A stretch of 15,155 bases of DNA from CAZLYK01 sp964563495 (lineage in GTDB: Bacteria > Acidobacteriota > Blastocatellia > RBC074), in contig CAZLYK010000137.1 in NCBI GenBank assembly GCA_964563495.1, forward strand, positions 1 through 15,155, in the 5' to 3' direction. Below the pieces are notes generated by a model, which was given only the letters and a program-made list of their open reading frames with translations, was not told the DNA's origin and did not search any database. Shown here in pieces: positions 1-6,790 of the stretch. Position numbers and translations under genes: made by a program. Each line of letters starts with the position of its first letter. The first letter of the stretch is position 1.

Positions 1-262
1 CCACAGGGGAATGGACCCGCAGTTGTACTTCTGGAGAACCTCGGCCGGGACGGAGGTAGACTTTGTGGTGGAGGCTGCCGGCAAGCTTGTGCCCATTGAG
101 GTAAAACTATCGGCGACGCCTCGAACGGCTATGGCCTCATCCATCAAATCCTTTCAGGAGGATTTCGGCGACAAGGCCCTGGCCGGTTACGTGGTACATC
201 CGGGCAATATCCGGCTGCCTCTGGGGTTGAACGTGGTTGCCCTTCCGTTCGCCGAACTATAA
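1..262 (+). CDS. ATP-binding protein with C-terminal DUF4143 domain, 3' fragment
   Basis: Only the C-terminal ~87 residues are present; the reading frame is open to the left edge (first full codon at base 2), so the gene starts outside the window and the ATG at 11 is probably internal. Residues reading LYFWRT, then TEVDFVVE, then PIEVKLS match the end of the DUF4143 domain. There a nuclease-like fold has the pattern W-x(5-6)-EVDFV followed by an E-V-K strand. In this family DUF4143 follows an N-terminal AAA ATPase, in proteins of about 380-400 residues. Cellular role is poorly known; these ATPases are often mobile or strain-specific. The gene converges on the next one with a 35-bp gap. The family call rests on the C-terminal motif only, and the ATPase half cannot be seen. 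Confidence 0.75.
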   Translation, partial: HRGMDPQLYFWRTSAGTEVDFVVEAAGKLVPIEVKLSATPRTAMASSIKSFQEDFGDKALAGYVVHPGNIRLPLGLNVVALPFAEL

Positions 263-297
263 TCGATTCCCCACGCCAGACATCCCCGTGGCTGATT

Positions 298-1938
298 TCA
301 GCGACCGGGTGCCGCCCGCTTGATTTCCAGGTCATAGGCGATCCACCCCTGAGTCCGCTCGACGGCGACGCCGCAGGCAAACGGCTCATCGCAACCGTAG
401 GCATAGACCGATTCGATGGCGGCTCCGATCGTGGTCTTGTATTCCGCCCTATCCCTCATCAGGTCACTCATCCAGTAGATCGCTGAATGCAGTCCGATGA
501 GGTGCTGTGAATCCCCTCCATCCGACTCCCAGACGCTGATCTCGACGTAGAGGGCGGGGACGCCGTTTTCGTCCCTGATCGATCGATCTTCGTCACCGAT
601 CGGAAAGAGCAGCCCCTCGCTGTCGGAAAACAGCAGCCAGGACGGCAGGGTACACCCCTTTTCCTGTTCACTGGAGGTGCACATACCAAGCGTCTTTTCG
701 GGGGCGTCACCGGGCAGGGATCTGGCAGTATTGAGCTCCTGCTCCGCCAGATGAAGCGGGGCGACGCGGTACCGAATCCAGATATCCTCGCCTCCCTTCT
801 TCCAGTCATCGTCGTTATGAGCGGTACCGTGGAAAAGCCGAAGGTCCCGAAGCGTCACCCGGACATCCTGCAGCCTGGGGGCTTCGATCATTCTGTACTC
901 TATCTCTAATTTCAGATTCGGGTCCGGGCTATCCATGGGCAGTGTATAGTCCTTGACTATGCTGCTATAGCCGGTCCCGCTGCCAATGCAGTAATTGCTG
1001 TCCTGGTTGCACGTCACCCCAAGAGAGCCATAGAAATCGTCGTCATCGTCGAGCTCTTTCTTGATCAGTTCCGCCGCTTTACTTGCGATTTCTACTCCGG
1101 TTGCGCAGCCTGATAATCCGCCGGCGTAGCATCCGACTGCGCCGCCCACCGCCGCCAGGACCGGGCCGGCCCAGTCGGGGTAGGCGCTGCCGTCACGCTC
1201 GTAGCCGGCGAGCGTCAGCGCGAATTCGGGTCCCATCCTCTGCTTCAGATCCCAGAAGATGGGAACATCCGGATATAGCTTTTGCCGCCCATCACCCAGG
1301 CCGTCGTGCAGGCCAAGATAGGCGCCGGCTGGAAACTGGGCAGTCCGTTTATTCTCCAGGCTGGGAGTCTTGCTCTGCCCGCCCATGGCGAACCTGGCTT
1401 CCGCCGGGAAATTCTGCCGGGGCTCGAGCGGATCGCTGACCTCGATGCTCTTGAGAGTGGCGACGAACCAGAGCGGACCGGGTTCCGGCGGCGTGATCGT
1501 TAGGGTGATCAGCTCCTGGCTGTAACAGTTACGATAGGTCGTCTGTCCCGCCTCAAGCCTGTACTCACCGCTCCGAATATCAGACGGCAGGTCGAAGGTC
1601 ACAAAATCCGTAGCATATGAGTTTTGTTGCAGCGGATCGCCGCCGGGCGGTCTCTTGCTCGCCAGCTTGCTTACCGGGAAAGGCCCCAGGTAGTACTTAT
1701 AGAAACTTTGGGACAAGGTGAGATAAATTCTTGTCGAGTAGAATCGCCCGGTAACCGTCACCGGCCGCCGGTCGAGGACTGGGATCACCTTGGGCGATAC
1801 GGCAAAGATGCTTGGGCGATTGATTGTAAAGGTACCGGCGGGGTTTGAGATTTTGCAAGCATCGCCTTGTGCGCCGGCAGTATTGGAGGCGGACCACACG
1901 ATCGATGCAAAAATCGCCATGACAAAGATTCTTTTCAT
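298..1938 (-). CDS. Secreted protein of unknown function (546 aa)
   Basis: I do not recognise a named family. The ATG at 1938 is chosen over an upstream TTG (1962) because a GGGAGG Shine-Dalgarno lies just 5' of it and the protein then opens with a classical signal peptide: K2 and R3, a hydrophobic core (residues 4-16) and an A-G-A site near residue 23. The mature part looks mainly beta. One segment with the pattern V-x-L-K-x-I-x-V near residue 155 and another, V-x-L-R-D-L-R-L, near residue 355 are each followed by acidic and charged strands, which may be a duplicated sandwich domain. Between them lies a glycine-rich hydrophobic stretch (about residues 255-280, repeated small-xxx-small) followed by five consecutive Asp and Y-G-S-L-G. 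Many cysteines (C28 and several later) suggest disulphides outside the cytoplasm. It has its own promoter-like sequence at 2006-2034. Codon use resembles its neighbours. Confidence 0.8.
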   Translation of the reverse strand: MKRIFVMAIFASIVWSASNTAGAQGDACKISNPAGTFTINRPSIFAVSPKVIPVLDRRPVTVTGRFYSTRIYLTLSQSFYKYYLGPFPVSKLASKRPPGGDPLQQNSYATDFVTFDLPSDIRSGEYRLEAGQTTYRNCYSQELITLTITPPEPGPLWFVATLKSIEVSDPLEPRQNFPAEARFAMGGQSKTPSLENKRTAQFPAGAYLGLHDGLGDGRQKLYPDVPIFWDLKQRMGPEFALTLAGYERDGSAYPDWAGPVLAAVGGAVGCYAGGLSGCATGVEIASKAAELIKKELDDDDDFYGSLGVTCNQDSNYCIGSGTGYSSIVKDYTLPMDSPDPNLKLEIEYRMIEAPRLQDVRVTLRDLRLFHGTAHNDDDWKKGGEDIWIRYRVAPLHLAEQELNTARSLPGDAPEKTLGMCTSSEQEKGCTLPSWLLFSDSEGLLFPIGDEDRSIRDENGVPALYVEISVWESDGGDSQHLIGLHSAIYWMSDLMRDRAEYKTTIGAAIESVYAYGCDEPFACGVAVERTQGWIAYDLEIKRAAPGR

Positions 1939-1955
1939 TGCCCCTCCCGGGGAAG

Positions 1956-1979
1956 AGCGCAATCTTGGCAGGTTGCGCT
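1956..1979 (-). promoter_or_regulatory. Leader hairpin just upstream of the secreted-protein gene
   Basis: AGCGCAA (1956-1962) and TTGCGCT (1973-1979) form a perfect 7-bp stem with a 10-nt loop. It lies between the predicted transcription start (~1999) and the ribosome binding site, ending 17 nt before the ATG at 1938. It could shape translation initiation or mRNA stability; no known RNA family is recognised. Confidence 0.4.
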
Positions 1980-2005
1980 ACCATTGTCGGCCACCAAATG
2001 CCGCG

Positions 2006-2034
2006 ATTATCCTCCTCTCCAGGGTTTGTCTCAA
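2006..2034 (-). promoter_or_regulatory. Sigma70-like promoter for the secreted-protein gene
   Basis: On the minus strand TTGAGA (2029-2034, 5 of 6 to TTGACA) is followed by exactly 17 nt and then GATAAT (2006-2011, 5 of 6 to TATAAT). The predicted start is near 1999, leaving a ~60-nt leader before the ATG at 1938. Promoter consensus in this phylum is assumed to be of the usual housekeeping type. Confidence 0.55.
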
Positions 2035-2066
2035 CCAAAAAGTGATGAGCGTCTGTTTTATTAATA

Positions 2067-2102
2067 GACAGGATGAACAGGACAAATCCTGTTCATCCTG
2101 TT
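2067..2102. repeat. Perfect 15-bp inverted repeat made of ACAGGAT units
   Basis: ACAGGATGAACAGGA (2068-2082) is followed by CAAA and its exact reverse complement (2087-2101); a G-T wobble extends it by one pair. It lies 19 bp after the stop of the haemoglobin gene and upstream of the promoter of the next gene, so it would form a stable hairpin at the end of the haemoglobin transcript. There is no U-run after it on either strand, so a processing or stabilising 3' hairpin is more likely than a classical intrinsic terminator. The same unit recurs at 2672-2704, 3833-3926 and 6725-6790. Confidence 0.85.
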
Positions 2103-2120
2103 GAATTCCTGCCGGCTCGT

Positions 2121-2573
2121 CTACTGTTCGACGATATCTTTCTTGAGGGAGGAGATGGCCGTCAGGACTTCTTTCTCTTCCCGTTCCGGGACATTGAATT
2201 TCTTGAGTGTGGATTTGAGGTGATTGACGGAAGTCTCCCAGTCTTTTTCGTTGATCTTCAATCCTTTGTGGGCGGTCTTCATATCCCGGCCGATGTAGAG
2301 GCACGGGCCGCCGGTCATGGCGCACAACTGATCTACCACCAGTTGTCGAATCCGTTTCTGGGAATCTTCGCTGGCGCCGGTAAAGAACCGTCCGAGGTCT
2401 TTATCTGTAGCCAGTCGACCGATGAAATCATCGGTCACAGCCGCCAGCGCGTCATATCCACCCAGCCGCTGATACAACGATTTTTGTTGAGCATTGACCG
2501 AGAGCGAGGCAACGAAGAGAAGCGTGACGGCCGCAAAAGCCGCCAATTTACCGATGGAAATGATCTTCTTCAT
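2121..2573 (-). CDS. Exported group 1 truncated haemoglobin
   Basis: A 150-aa protein. The start at 2573 is chosen because CAGGAG lies 9 nt upstream and the product then begins with a clear signal peptide: two Lys, a hydrophobic core at residues 11-22 and a V-N-A site near residue 28. A longer frame upstream lacks this logic. The globin core follows: L33-Y-Q-R-L-G-G (helix A/B start), D48-D-F, a G-G-P turn (88-90), Y-x-G-R-D-M-K, then H102 in T-A-H-K-G, which is the proximal haem ligand (F8). The B10 position, Tyr in the well-studied mycobacterial trHbN, is Ile51 here. Group 1 truncated haemoglobins bind O2/NO and detoxify NO or act in redox chemistry; export points to the periplasm. It lies 118 bp downstream of the FAD oxidoreductase on the same strand, so co-transcription is possible but unproven. 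Confidence 0.9.
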   Translation of the reverse strand: MKKIISIGKLAAFAAVTLLFVASLSVNAQQKSLYQRLGGYDALAAVTDDFIGRLATDKDLGRFFTGASEDSQKRIRQLVVDQLCAMTGGPCLYIGRDMKTAHKGLKINEKDWETSVNHLKSTLKKFNVPEREEKEVLTAISSLKKDIVEQ

Positions 2574-2671
2574 ACTGTTTTTCTCCTGAAGGTTGTCAAT
2601 TGGAACTACCGCATTTGTCCTACATTCCACATCTACGTACGCGAGAACTTGAGAGCTCGGATTTCATCTGG

Positions 2672-2704
2672 TCGATCCTGGATAAATCTTGTCAATCCTG
2701 CTTA
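2672..2704 (-). repeat. AGGAT-type repeat copy overlapping a stop codon
   Basis: Read on the minus strand this contains AGCAGGATTGACAAGAT and a second AGGATCGACCAG unit. It is the same family as the copies at 2067, 3833 and 6725. The first unit lies inside the last codons of the FAD oxidoreductase gene: it encodes K-Q-D and its GATTGA supplies the TGA stop (2692-2694). Confidence 0.7.
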
Positions 2705-3807
2705 TTGCCTGAGGCGAGGTTGGCCACTTTCCGGCCGTGGATAGCGCCGATCAGGTTGCCGGTTCCGTTATAAGCGCCGATCGCCCAGACTCCGGGTCGG
2801 ACCTCTTCAATAATCGGCAGCCCGGTTTGTGTGAAAGAGACCGAAGCCGCCCAGCGGTGAGTGACGGGCGCTCGGACCATCAGTTCGCGGCGCAGGAAAT
2901 CTTCGATCGCGGTTTGAATGATCTGGGTGGGAGTGTCGTCGTCGGTCCATTCGCCCTCACCGCCACGGTCGCGAAATCCGCCGAGGGCGATCCGCCCATC
3001 CGGCAGTTGTTGCCAGTATTCATAGCCCCAGCGCGCGTAGACGGGCCGCGGGAAATTTACTTCCGGGGCCGGATCGGTGGCGAGCATCTGCAGCCGGACG
3101 GTGCGAACGCGCCCGGCCAGTTCCGGCAACAGGCGTTCGAGCTTCCCATCGACCGCGACGATCACGCGATCGCATTTGATCGCCGCCCGCGGAGTTTTCA
3201 CCTCGCATCCTCTACCCGGGGCACCCGGCGCATCAATCGAGATCGCCGGTGAATGTTCGAAGAGCATCGCTCCGGCTTCGACGGCGCGTTCCGCAAGCAG
3301 TCGGCAACGTCGCAGCGGATGAAAGACGCCGTCGGTCGGGATGAGCAAGCCTCTGCCTTCCGGCCCGTCGTATCGGGAGACCGGCAAGCCGTCGGCACGC
3401 ATGGCTTCGAGTTGAATCAGGCAATCCTCTTCCTCTTCCGGCGTGGCGGCAATGCGCAAAGAACCGACCAGCCGCACCACATCCGGCATATCCGACGCCA
3501 TTGCTTCCAACTCCGCCATGGTCAGGCGGTAGATCCGTAGCGCGCGCTCGTGACCAAATCCAGCGACTGCCTTGTGATAAAAGGCGGCAGAGCCGGCCAG
3601 CAGAAACCCTCCGTTACGCCCGGCCGCGCCTCCACCGACTCTGCCGGCATCGATACCGATGACGCGCCTCCCCAGTTTCAATAGTTCGATCATGCAGTTG
3701 AGCCCGGACCCGCCAAGCCCGACGACGCAGACATCGGTCTCTGCCTCGCCTTCCAGACTCGCCAGTCCAGCCCACGGGTGATCGTCCCACACCGGTTGAT
3801 TATTCAT
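2692..3807 (-). CDS. FAD-dependent oxidoreductase, DAO family (PuuB/DadA-like)
   Basis: A 371-aa flavoprotein. The N-terminal Rossmann fold is explicit: D25-V-C-V-V-G-L-G-G-S-G gives G30-x-G32-x-x-G35 for the FAD pyrophosphate, with D53 at the end of the second strand for the ribose. A-G-R-N-G-G-F at 62-68 is the variant found in gamma-glutamylputrescine/amino-acid oxidases of the DAO superfamily. The C-terminal G-x-W-x-I-G-A-Y-x-G-T-G-N closes the FAD site. Members oxidise primary or secondary amines or amino acids; the substrate cannot be read here. It is somewhat shorter than PuuB-type proteins (~425 aa). No signal peptide, so cytoplasmic. The ATG at 3807 has GGGAG upstream. It is divergent from the molybdenum hydroxylase pair, with a shared 212-bp upstream region. 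Confidence 0.88.
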   Translation of the reverse strand: MNNQPVWDDHPWAGLASLEGEAETDVCVVGLGGSGLNCMIELLKLGRRVIGIDAGRVGGGAAGRNGGFLLAGSAAFYHKAVAGFGHERALRIYRLTMAELEAMASDMPDVVRLVGSLRIAATPEEEEDCLIQLEAMRADGLPVSRYDGPEGRGLLIPTDGVFHPLRRCRLLAERAVEAGAMLFEHSPAISIDAPGAPGRGCEVKTPRAAIKCDRVIVAVDGKLERLLPELAGRVRTVRLQMLATDPAPEVNFPRPVYARWGYEYWQQLPDGRIALGGFRDRGGEGEWTDDDTPTQIIQTAIEDFLRRELMVRAPVTHRWAASVSFTQTGLPIIEEVRPGVWAIGAYNGTGNLIGAIHGRKVANLASGNKQD

Positions 3808-3826
3808 AAATTATCTCCCGATCGAG

Positions 3827-3854
3827 AAAATAGACAGGATTAACAGGATGTCAA
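3827..3854 (-). promoter_or_regulatory. Promoter-like sequence embedded in the repeat array
   Basis: On the minus strand TTGACA (3849-3854, perfect) is followed by 16 nt and TATTTT (3827-3832, 4 of 6). The spacer consists of two ATCCTGT repeat units. Transcription would begin near 3820, giving a very short leader (~13 nt) that just contains the GGGAG ribosome binding site of the FAD oxidoreductase gene. The short leader weakens the call. Confidence 0.35.
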
Positions 3855-3926
3855 AGGATTAAACAGGATCGAAGACCAGGTGGTAAAAATATATTTTATC
3901 CTGTCGGTTGCTTACTAATCCTGATT
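3833..3926. repeat. Array of AGGATTnAC repeats in a divergent intergenic region
   Basis: Four direct units at 3833-3870 (GACAGGATTAACAGGATG, then AAAGGATTAAACAGGATC) have AGGAT cores spaced 9-10 bp apart. They are followed by two inverted copies (ATCCTGTC at 3899-3906 and AATCCTGATT at 3917-3926). The opposing copies can pair. The array occupies most of the space between the divergent FAD oxidoreductase and iorAB-type genes. Confidence 0.8.
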
Positions 3927-3961
3927 CATTCGGCTAAACTTGTGAAGCGGTAATGATCATT

Positions 3962-3975
3962 GTCGCAACCGCGAC
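3962..3975 (+). other. Small hairpin upstream of the molybdenum hydroxylase genes
   Basis: GTCGC, AACC and GCGAC form a perfect 5-bp stem with a 4-nt loop, followed by CTTATTTAAT. It lies 45 bp before the ATG at 4020. It could be in the leader RNA or be a DNA operator. A short perfect stem like this also occurs by chance. Confidence 0.25.
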
Positions 3976-4019
3976 CTTATTTAATCACCCACAAACAGAA
4001 AACTCCTGGAGATGACCAG

Positions 4020-4475
4020 ATGATCAGACTAAAGGTTAATGGAGTCAGCCGCCAATTTGATGGCGATCCTGAGATGCCGCTTTTGTGGTATCTGCGCGAT
4101 CTGCTGCAATTGACGGGAACGAAATACGGATGCGGCATGGGGCTCTGCGGCGCCTGCACGGTTCACCTCAACGGGCAGGCTACGCGGAGCTGCCTGACGC
4201 CGGTCAAGAGCGCCGCCGGCAAAGATGTGGTGACGATTGAGGGTTTGAGCAAGACCGCCGATCATCCCGTTCAGAAAGCCTGGCAGCAGGTCAACACGCC
4301 GCAGTGCGGATATTGTCAGAGCGGGCAGATCATGCAGGCGGCGGCGCTGTTGAAACAGAAGGCCAAACCGACTGACGATGATATAGATCAGGCGATGAAG
4401 GGCGTCATCTGCCGCTGTGGTACTTACCAGCGCATCAGACAGGCGATCAAATTGGCAGCGGAGGTGAAGAAATGA
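4020..4475 (+). CDS. (2Fe-2S)-binding subunit of a molybdenum hydroxylase (IorA/CoxS type)
   Basis: A 151-aa electron-transfer subunit. The ATG at 4020 is chosen because GGAG lies 8 nt upstream and the protein then starts directly in the family's opening beta strand (M-I-R-L-K-V-N-G); an upstream TTG would add an unrelated tail. Residues 1-80 are a plant-type ferredoxin domain with C38-x4-C43-x2-C46-x11-C58 binding one [2Fe-2S]. Residues 85-151 are the helical second-cluster domain with C96-G-Y-C99 and C131-R-C133. Both clusters are complete. It passes electrons from the Mo centre of the following subunit. It has no signal peptide; in Tat-exported relatives this subunit crosses the membrane with its partner. 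The stop overlaps the next start (ATGA), so the two are translationally coupled. Confidence 0.93.
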   Translation: MIRLKVNGVSRQFDGDPEMPLLWYLRDLLQLTGTKYGCGMGLCGACTVHLNGQATRSCLTPVKSAAGKDVVTIEGLSKTADHPVQKAWQQVNTPQCGYCQSGQIMQAAALLKQKAKPTDDDIDQAMKGVICRCGTYQRIRQAIKLAAEVKK

Positions 4476-6721
4476 GTCGAATTGAATTGATCGGTCGTCG
4501 AACATTTTTGGGGAACCTGTTTTCGACAGGCGCGCTGGTGTTGAGCGCGAGGGTCCTGCCACTGGAAGCGCTGGCGGGAACCGAGAGCGGCCAGAGCGTC
4601 AAGGCCGCCTGGAGTCCGAGCGTCTATCTTGGGATCGAGCCCGACGGCACGGTAATCATCGTCGCTCATCGCTCAGAGATGGGCACCGGCATCCGCAGCG
4701 TGCTGCCTGTCGTGCTGGCTGATGAGCTGGACGCCGATTGGTCGCGGGTAAGAATTGAACAGGCGCTCGGCGATCCGAAGTACGGTTCGCAGAACACCGA
4801 TGGCTCATGTTCGATCCGCGACTTTTATGACGCTATGCGTGAAGCCGGCGCAACCGCCCGGCTCATGCTGGAACGGGCCGCCGCGGCCAAATGGGGCGTC
4901 CCTGTGACCGAATGCAAGGCGCAGAACCATCAAATCGTACACACGGGCAGCGGTCGAAAATTGGGTTACGGCGAGCTGGCCGCCCCGGCCGGACAGCAAC
5001 CCGTTCCAAAAAAGGAAGAGCTGAAGTTCAAATCAGCGGCCGAGTTTCGCTACATCGGCAAGGAGATGCCGACCGTCGATCAGGCCGATATTTGCGCCGG
5101 ACGGGGGATTTACGGCATCGACGCGAAGATGCCCGGCATGGTCTATGCGTCGATCGAGCGATCTCCGGTGCTGGGCGGAAAGCTCAAGAGTTATGACGAT
5201 CAGGAAGCCCTCAAGGTCCGCGGCGTGCTCAAGACCGTCGTGCTCGAAGGGTTCAAACCTCCGCACCTGTTCCAGGCGCTTGGCGGTGTGGCCGTGATCG
5301 CCGACAACACCTGGTCGGCGATGCAGGGCCGGCAAAAACTCAAAGTCACGTGGGAGCCGGGTGAAAACGCCGGCTACAATTCCGAGGCTTATCAAAAGTC
5401 GCTCCAGGAGACCGCGCGCAAGCCCGGAAAGGTCGTCCGCAATCTGGGTGATGTCGACGCCGAGTTCGCGCGGGCCGGCAAGGTTCACCAAGCCGAATAT
5501 TACGCGCCCCATCTGGCGCACGCTTCAATGGAGCCGCCGGCGGCGGTCGCGGATTTCAAAGACGGCAAAGTCGTCATCCATTCTGCGACTCAAAATCCGC
5601 AGGAGGTTCAGGAGACGGTAGCGAGGGCCCTGGGCATCGACAAGAAGAATGTCGAATCTCACGTCACGCTGCTCGGCGGCGGGTTCGGGCGTAAATCGAA
5701 ACCCGATTATGTCGCTGAAGCGGCGCTGCTCTCGAAGGCGGTCGGCAAACCCGTCAAAGTCACCTGGACACGCGAGGACGACATCCGCTTCGACTTCTAC
5801 CACTCAGTCGCGGCCATGTATCTGAAAGCCGCTCTCGACGAGAAGGGGCGGCCGACGGCGTGGCTGCAGCGAAGCGTCTTTCCCACGATCGCTTCGACTT
5901 TCAGCCCCGTCGCCCGGCAGGGGGCGGATTTCGAACTCGGCATGGGCTGGACCGATATGCCGTTCGACGTGCCCAACATACGCGCGGAAAACGGCGCGGC
6001 CCGGCATCACGTACGCATCGGTTGGCTGCGTTCGGTCTCGAACATCTATCACGCTTTCGCGATTCAATCGTTTATCGATGAGCTGGCGGGATTGGCCAGG
6101 CGTGATTCGGTCGAATACCTGCTCGAATCGATCGGACAGCCGAGAAAGCTGGATTTGAAAGCCCAGGGTGTGAACTATCCTAATTATGGGAAGTCGCTCG
6201 ATCAATACCCTGTCGACACGGGACGGCTGCGGCGCGTGATCGAACTGGCGGCGGAGAAGTCCGGCTGGGCGAAGAAGAAGCCCGGCAACGGGCGCGCGCT
6301 GGGGATCGCGGCGCATCGCAGCTTCCTGACCTATGTCGCGGCGGTGGTCGAGGTCGAGGTCGATGAACGCGGGAAGATACTGATTCCGCGAGTCGATATC
6401 GCGCTCGATGCCGGCCTGGTGATCAACCCTGATCGCGTCAAATCCCAGTTCGAGGGCGCTTCGGTCTTCGGGGCCACGATTGCGATGATGGGAGAGATCA
6501 CTGCAGCGAACGGCGAGATTCAGCAATCGAATTTCCACGACTATCCGGTTGCGCGAATCAACGAGGCTCCGCGTGAGACGCATGTCCACATCGTTTCGAG
6601 CGATGCGCCGCCGGCCGGCGTGGGCGAACCGGGAGTCCCTCCGATCCCGCCGGCAATCTGCAATGCGGTCTTCGCCGCTACCGGCAAACGGATTCGCGAG
6701 CTGCCGCTGAAGAAGAAATAG
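4472..6721 (+). CDS. Molybdopterin-binding subunit of a xanthine-dehydrogenase-family hydroxylase (IorB type), Tat-exported
   Basis: A 749-aa catalytic subunit, near the usual length of IorB-type proteins. Its start overlaps the previous stop and has GGAGGTG 5 nt upstream. R9-R10-T-F-L-G followed by a hydrophobic stretch and A-L-A is a twin-arginine signal, so the folded, cofactor-loaded enzyme should act outside the cytoplasm. Mo-site motifs: H-A-S-M-E-P-P (350-356), G-G-G-F-G-R-K (402-408), and G-V-G-E-P-G-V-P-P (716-724), where E719 fits the conserved catalytic glutamate. Relatives hydroxylate N-heterocycles or oxidise aldehydes using water oxygen; the substrate is not readable. No FAD (CoxM-like) subunit, cytochrome c subunit or XdhC-type maturation gene is nearby. 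IorAB-type enzymes pass electrons to a separate acceptor. A 19-bp inverted repeat follows the stop. Confidence 0.93.
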   Translation: MSRIELIGRRTFLGNLFSTGALVLSARVLPLEALAGTESGQSVKAAWSPSVYLGIEPDGTVIIVAHRSEMGTGIRSVLPVVLADELDADWSRVRIEQALGDPKYGSQNTDGSCSIRDFYDAMREAGATARLMLERAAAAKWGVPVTECKAQNHQIVHTGSGRKLGYGELAAPAGQQPVPKKEELKFKSAAEFRYIGKEMPTVDQADICAGRGIYGIDAKMPGMVYASIERSPVLGGKLKSYDDQEALKVRGVLKTVVLEGFKPPHLFQALGGVAVIADNTWSAMQGRQKLKVTWEPGENAGYNSEAYQKSLQETARKPGKVVRNLGDVDAEFARAGKVHQAEYYAPHLAHASMEPPAAVADFKDGKVVIHSATQNPQEVQETVARALGIDKKNVESHVTLLGGGFGRKSKPDYVAEAALLSKAVGKPVKVTWTREDDIRFDFYHSVAAMYLKAALDEKGRPTAWLQRSVFPTIASTFSPVARQGADFELGMGWTDMPFDVPNIRAENGAARHHVRIGWLRSVSNIYHAFAIQSFIDELAGLARRDSVEYLLESIGQPRKLDLKAQGVNYPNYGKSLDQYPVDTGRLRRVIELAAEKSGWAKKKPGNGRALGIAAHRSFLTYVAAVVEVEVDERGKILIPRVDIALDAGLVINPDRVKSQFEGASVFGATIAMMGEITAANGEIQQSNFHDYPVARINEAPRETHVHIVSSDAPPAGVGEPGVPPIPPAICNAVFAATGKRIRELPLKKK

Positions 6722-6724
6722 AGA

Positions 6725-6790
6725 GGATTGACAGGATTTTTGCAGGATTGAACAAGCTCATATCTTTTCCGATCCGGTAAAAATCCTGTC
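6725..6790. terminator. Inverted ACAGGAT repeats between convergent genes, possible bidirectional terminator
   Basis: GACAGGATTTTTGCAGGAT (6730-6748) and the reverse complement of 6772-6790 agree at 17 of 19 positions, giving a long stem with a 23-nt loop between two convergent genes. A T-run (TTTTT) lies within each arm rather than after it, so termination is plausible but not textbook. The + strand stop codon lies 4 bp before the first unit, and the minus-strand stop (6790-6792) shares its last base with the second arm. Confidence 0.6.

Noticed and set aside
264..297. Terminator between the convergent DUF4143 and secreted-protein genes
   Set aside because: Only a CCACG/CGTGG stem (271-275 with 287-291) with an 11-nt loop and no T-run.
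2574..2691. Separate promoter for the haemoglobin gene
   Set aside because: TTGACA appears twice on the minus strand but without a properly spaced -10; read-through from the FAD oxidoreductase remains possible.
2073..2744. 223-codon plus-strand frame across the haemoglobin gene
   Set aside because: Antisense to the haemoglobin gene and across repeat copies; no ribosome binding site and no recognisable motif.
3833..3926. CRISPR array
   Set aside because: Repeat cores are only ~5-9 bp, 9-11 bp apart and partly inverted; there are no unique spacers of constant length and no cas genes.
5804..6589. 261-codon minus-strand frame inside the molybdopterin subunit gene
   Set aside because: Wholly antisense to a well-supported gene; Arg/Asp-rich composition typical of a shadow frame in GC-rich DNA.
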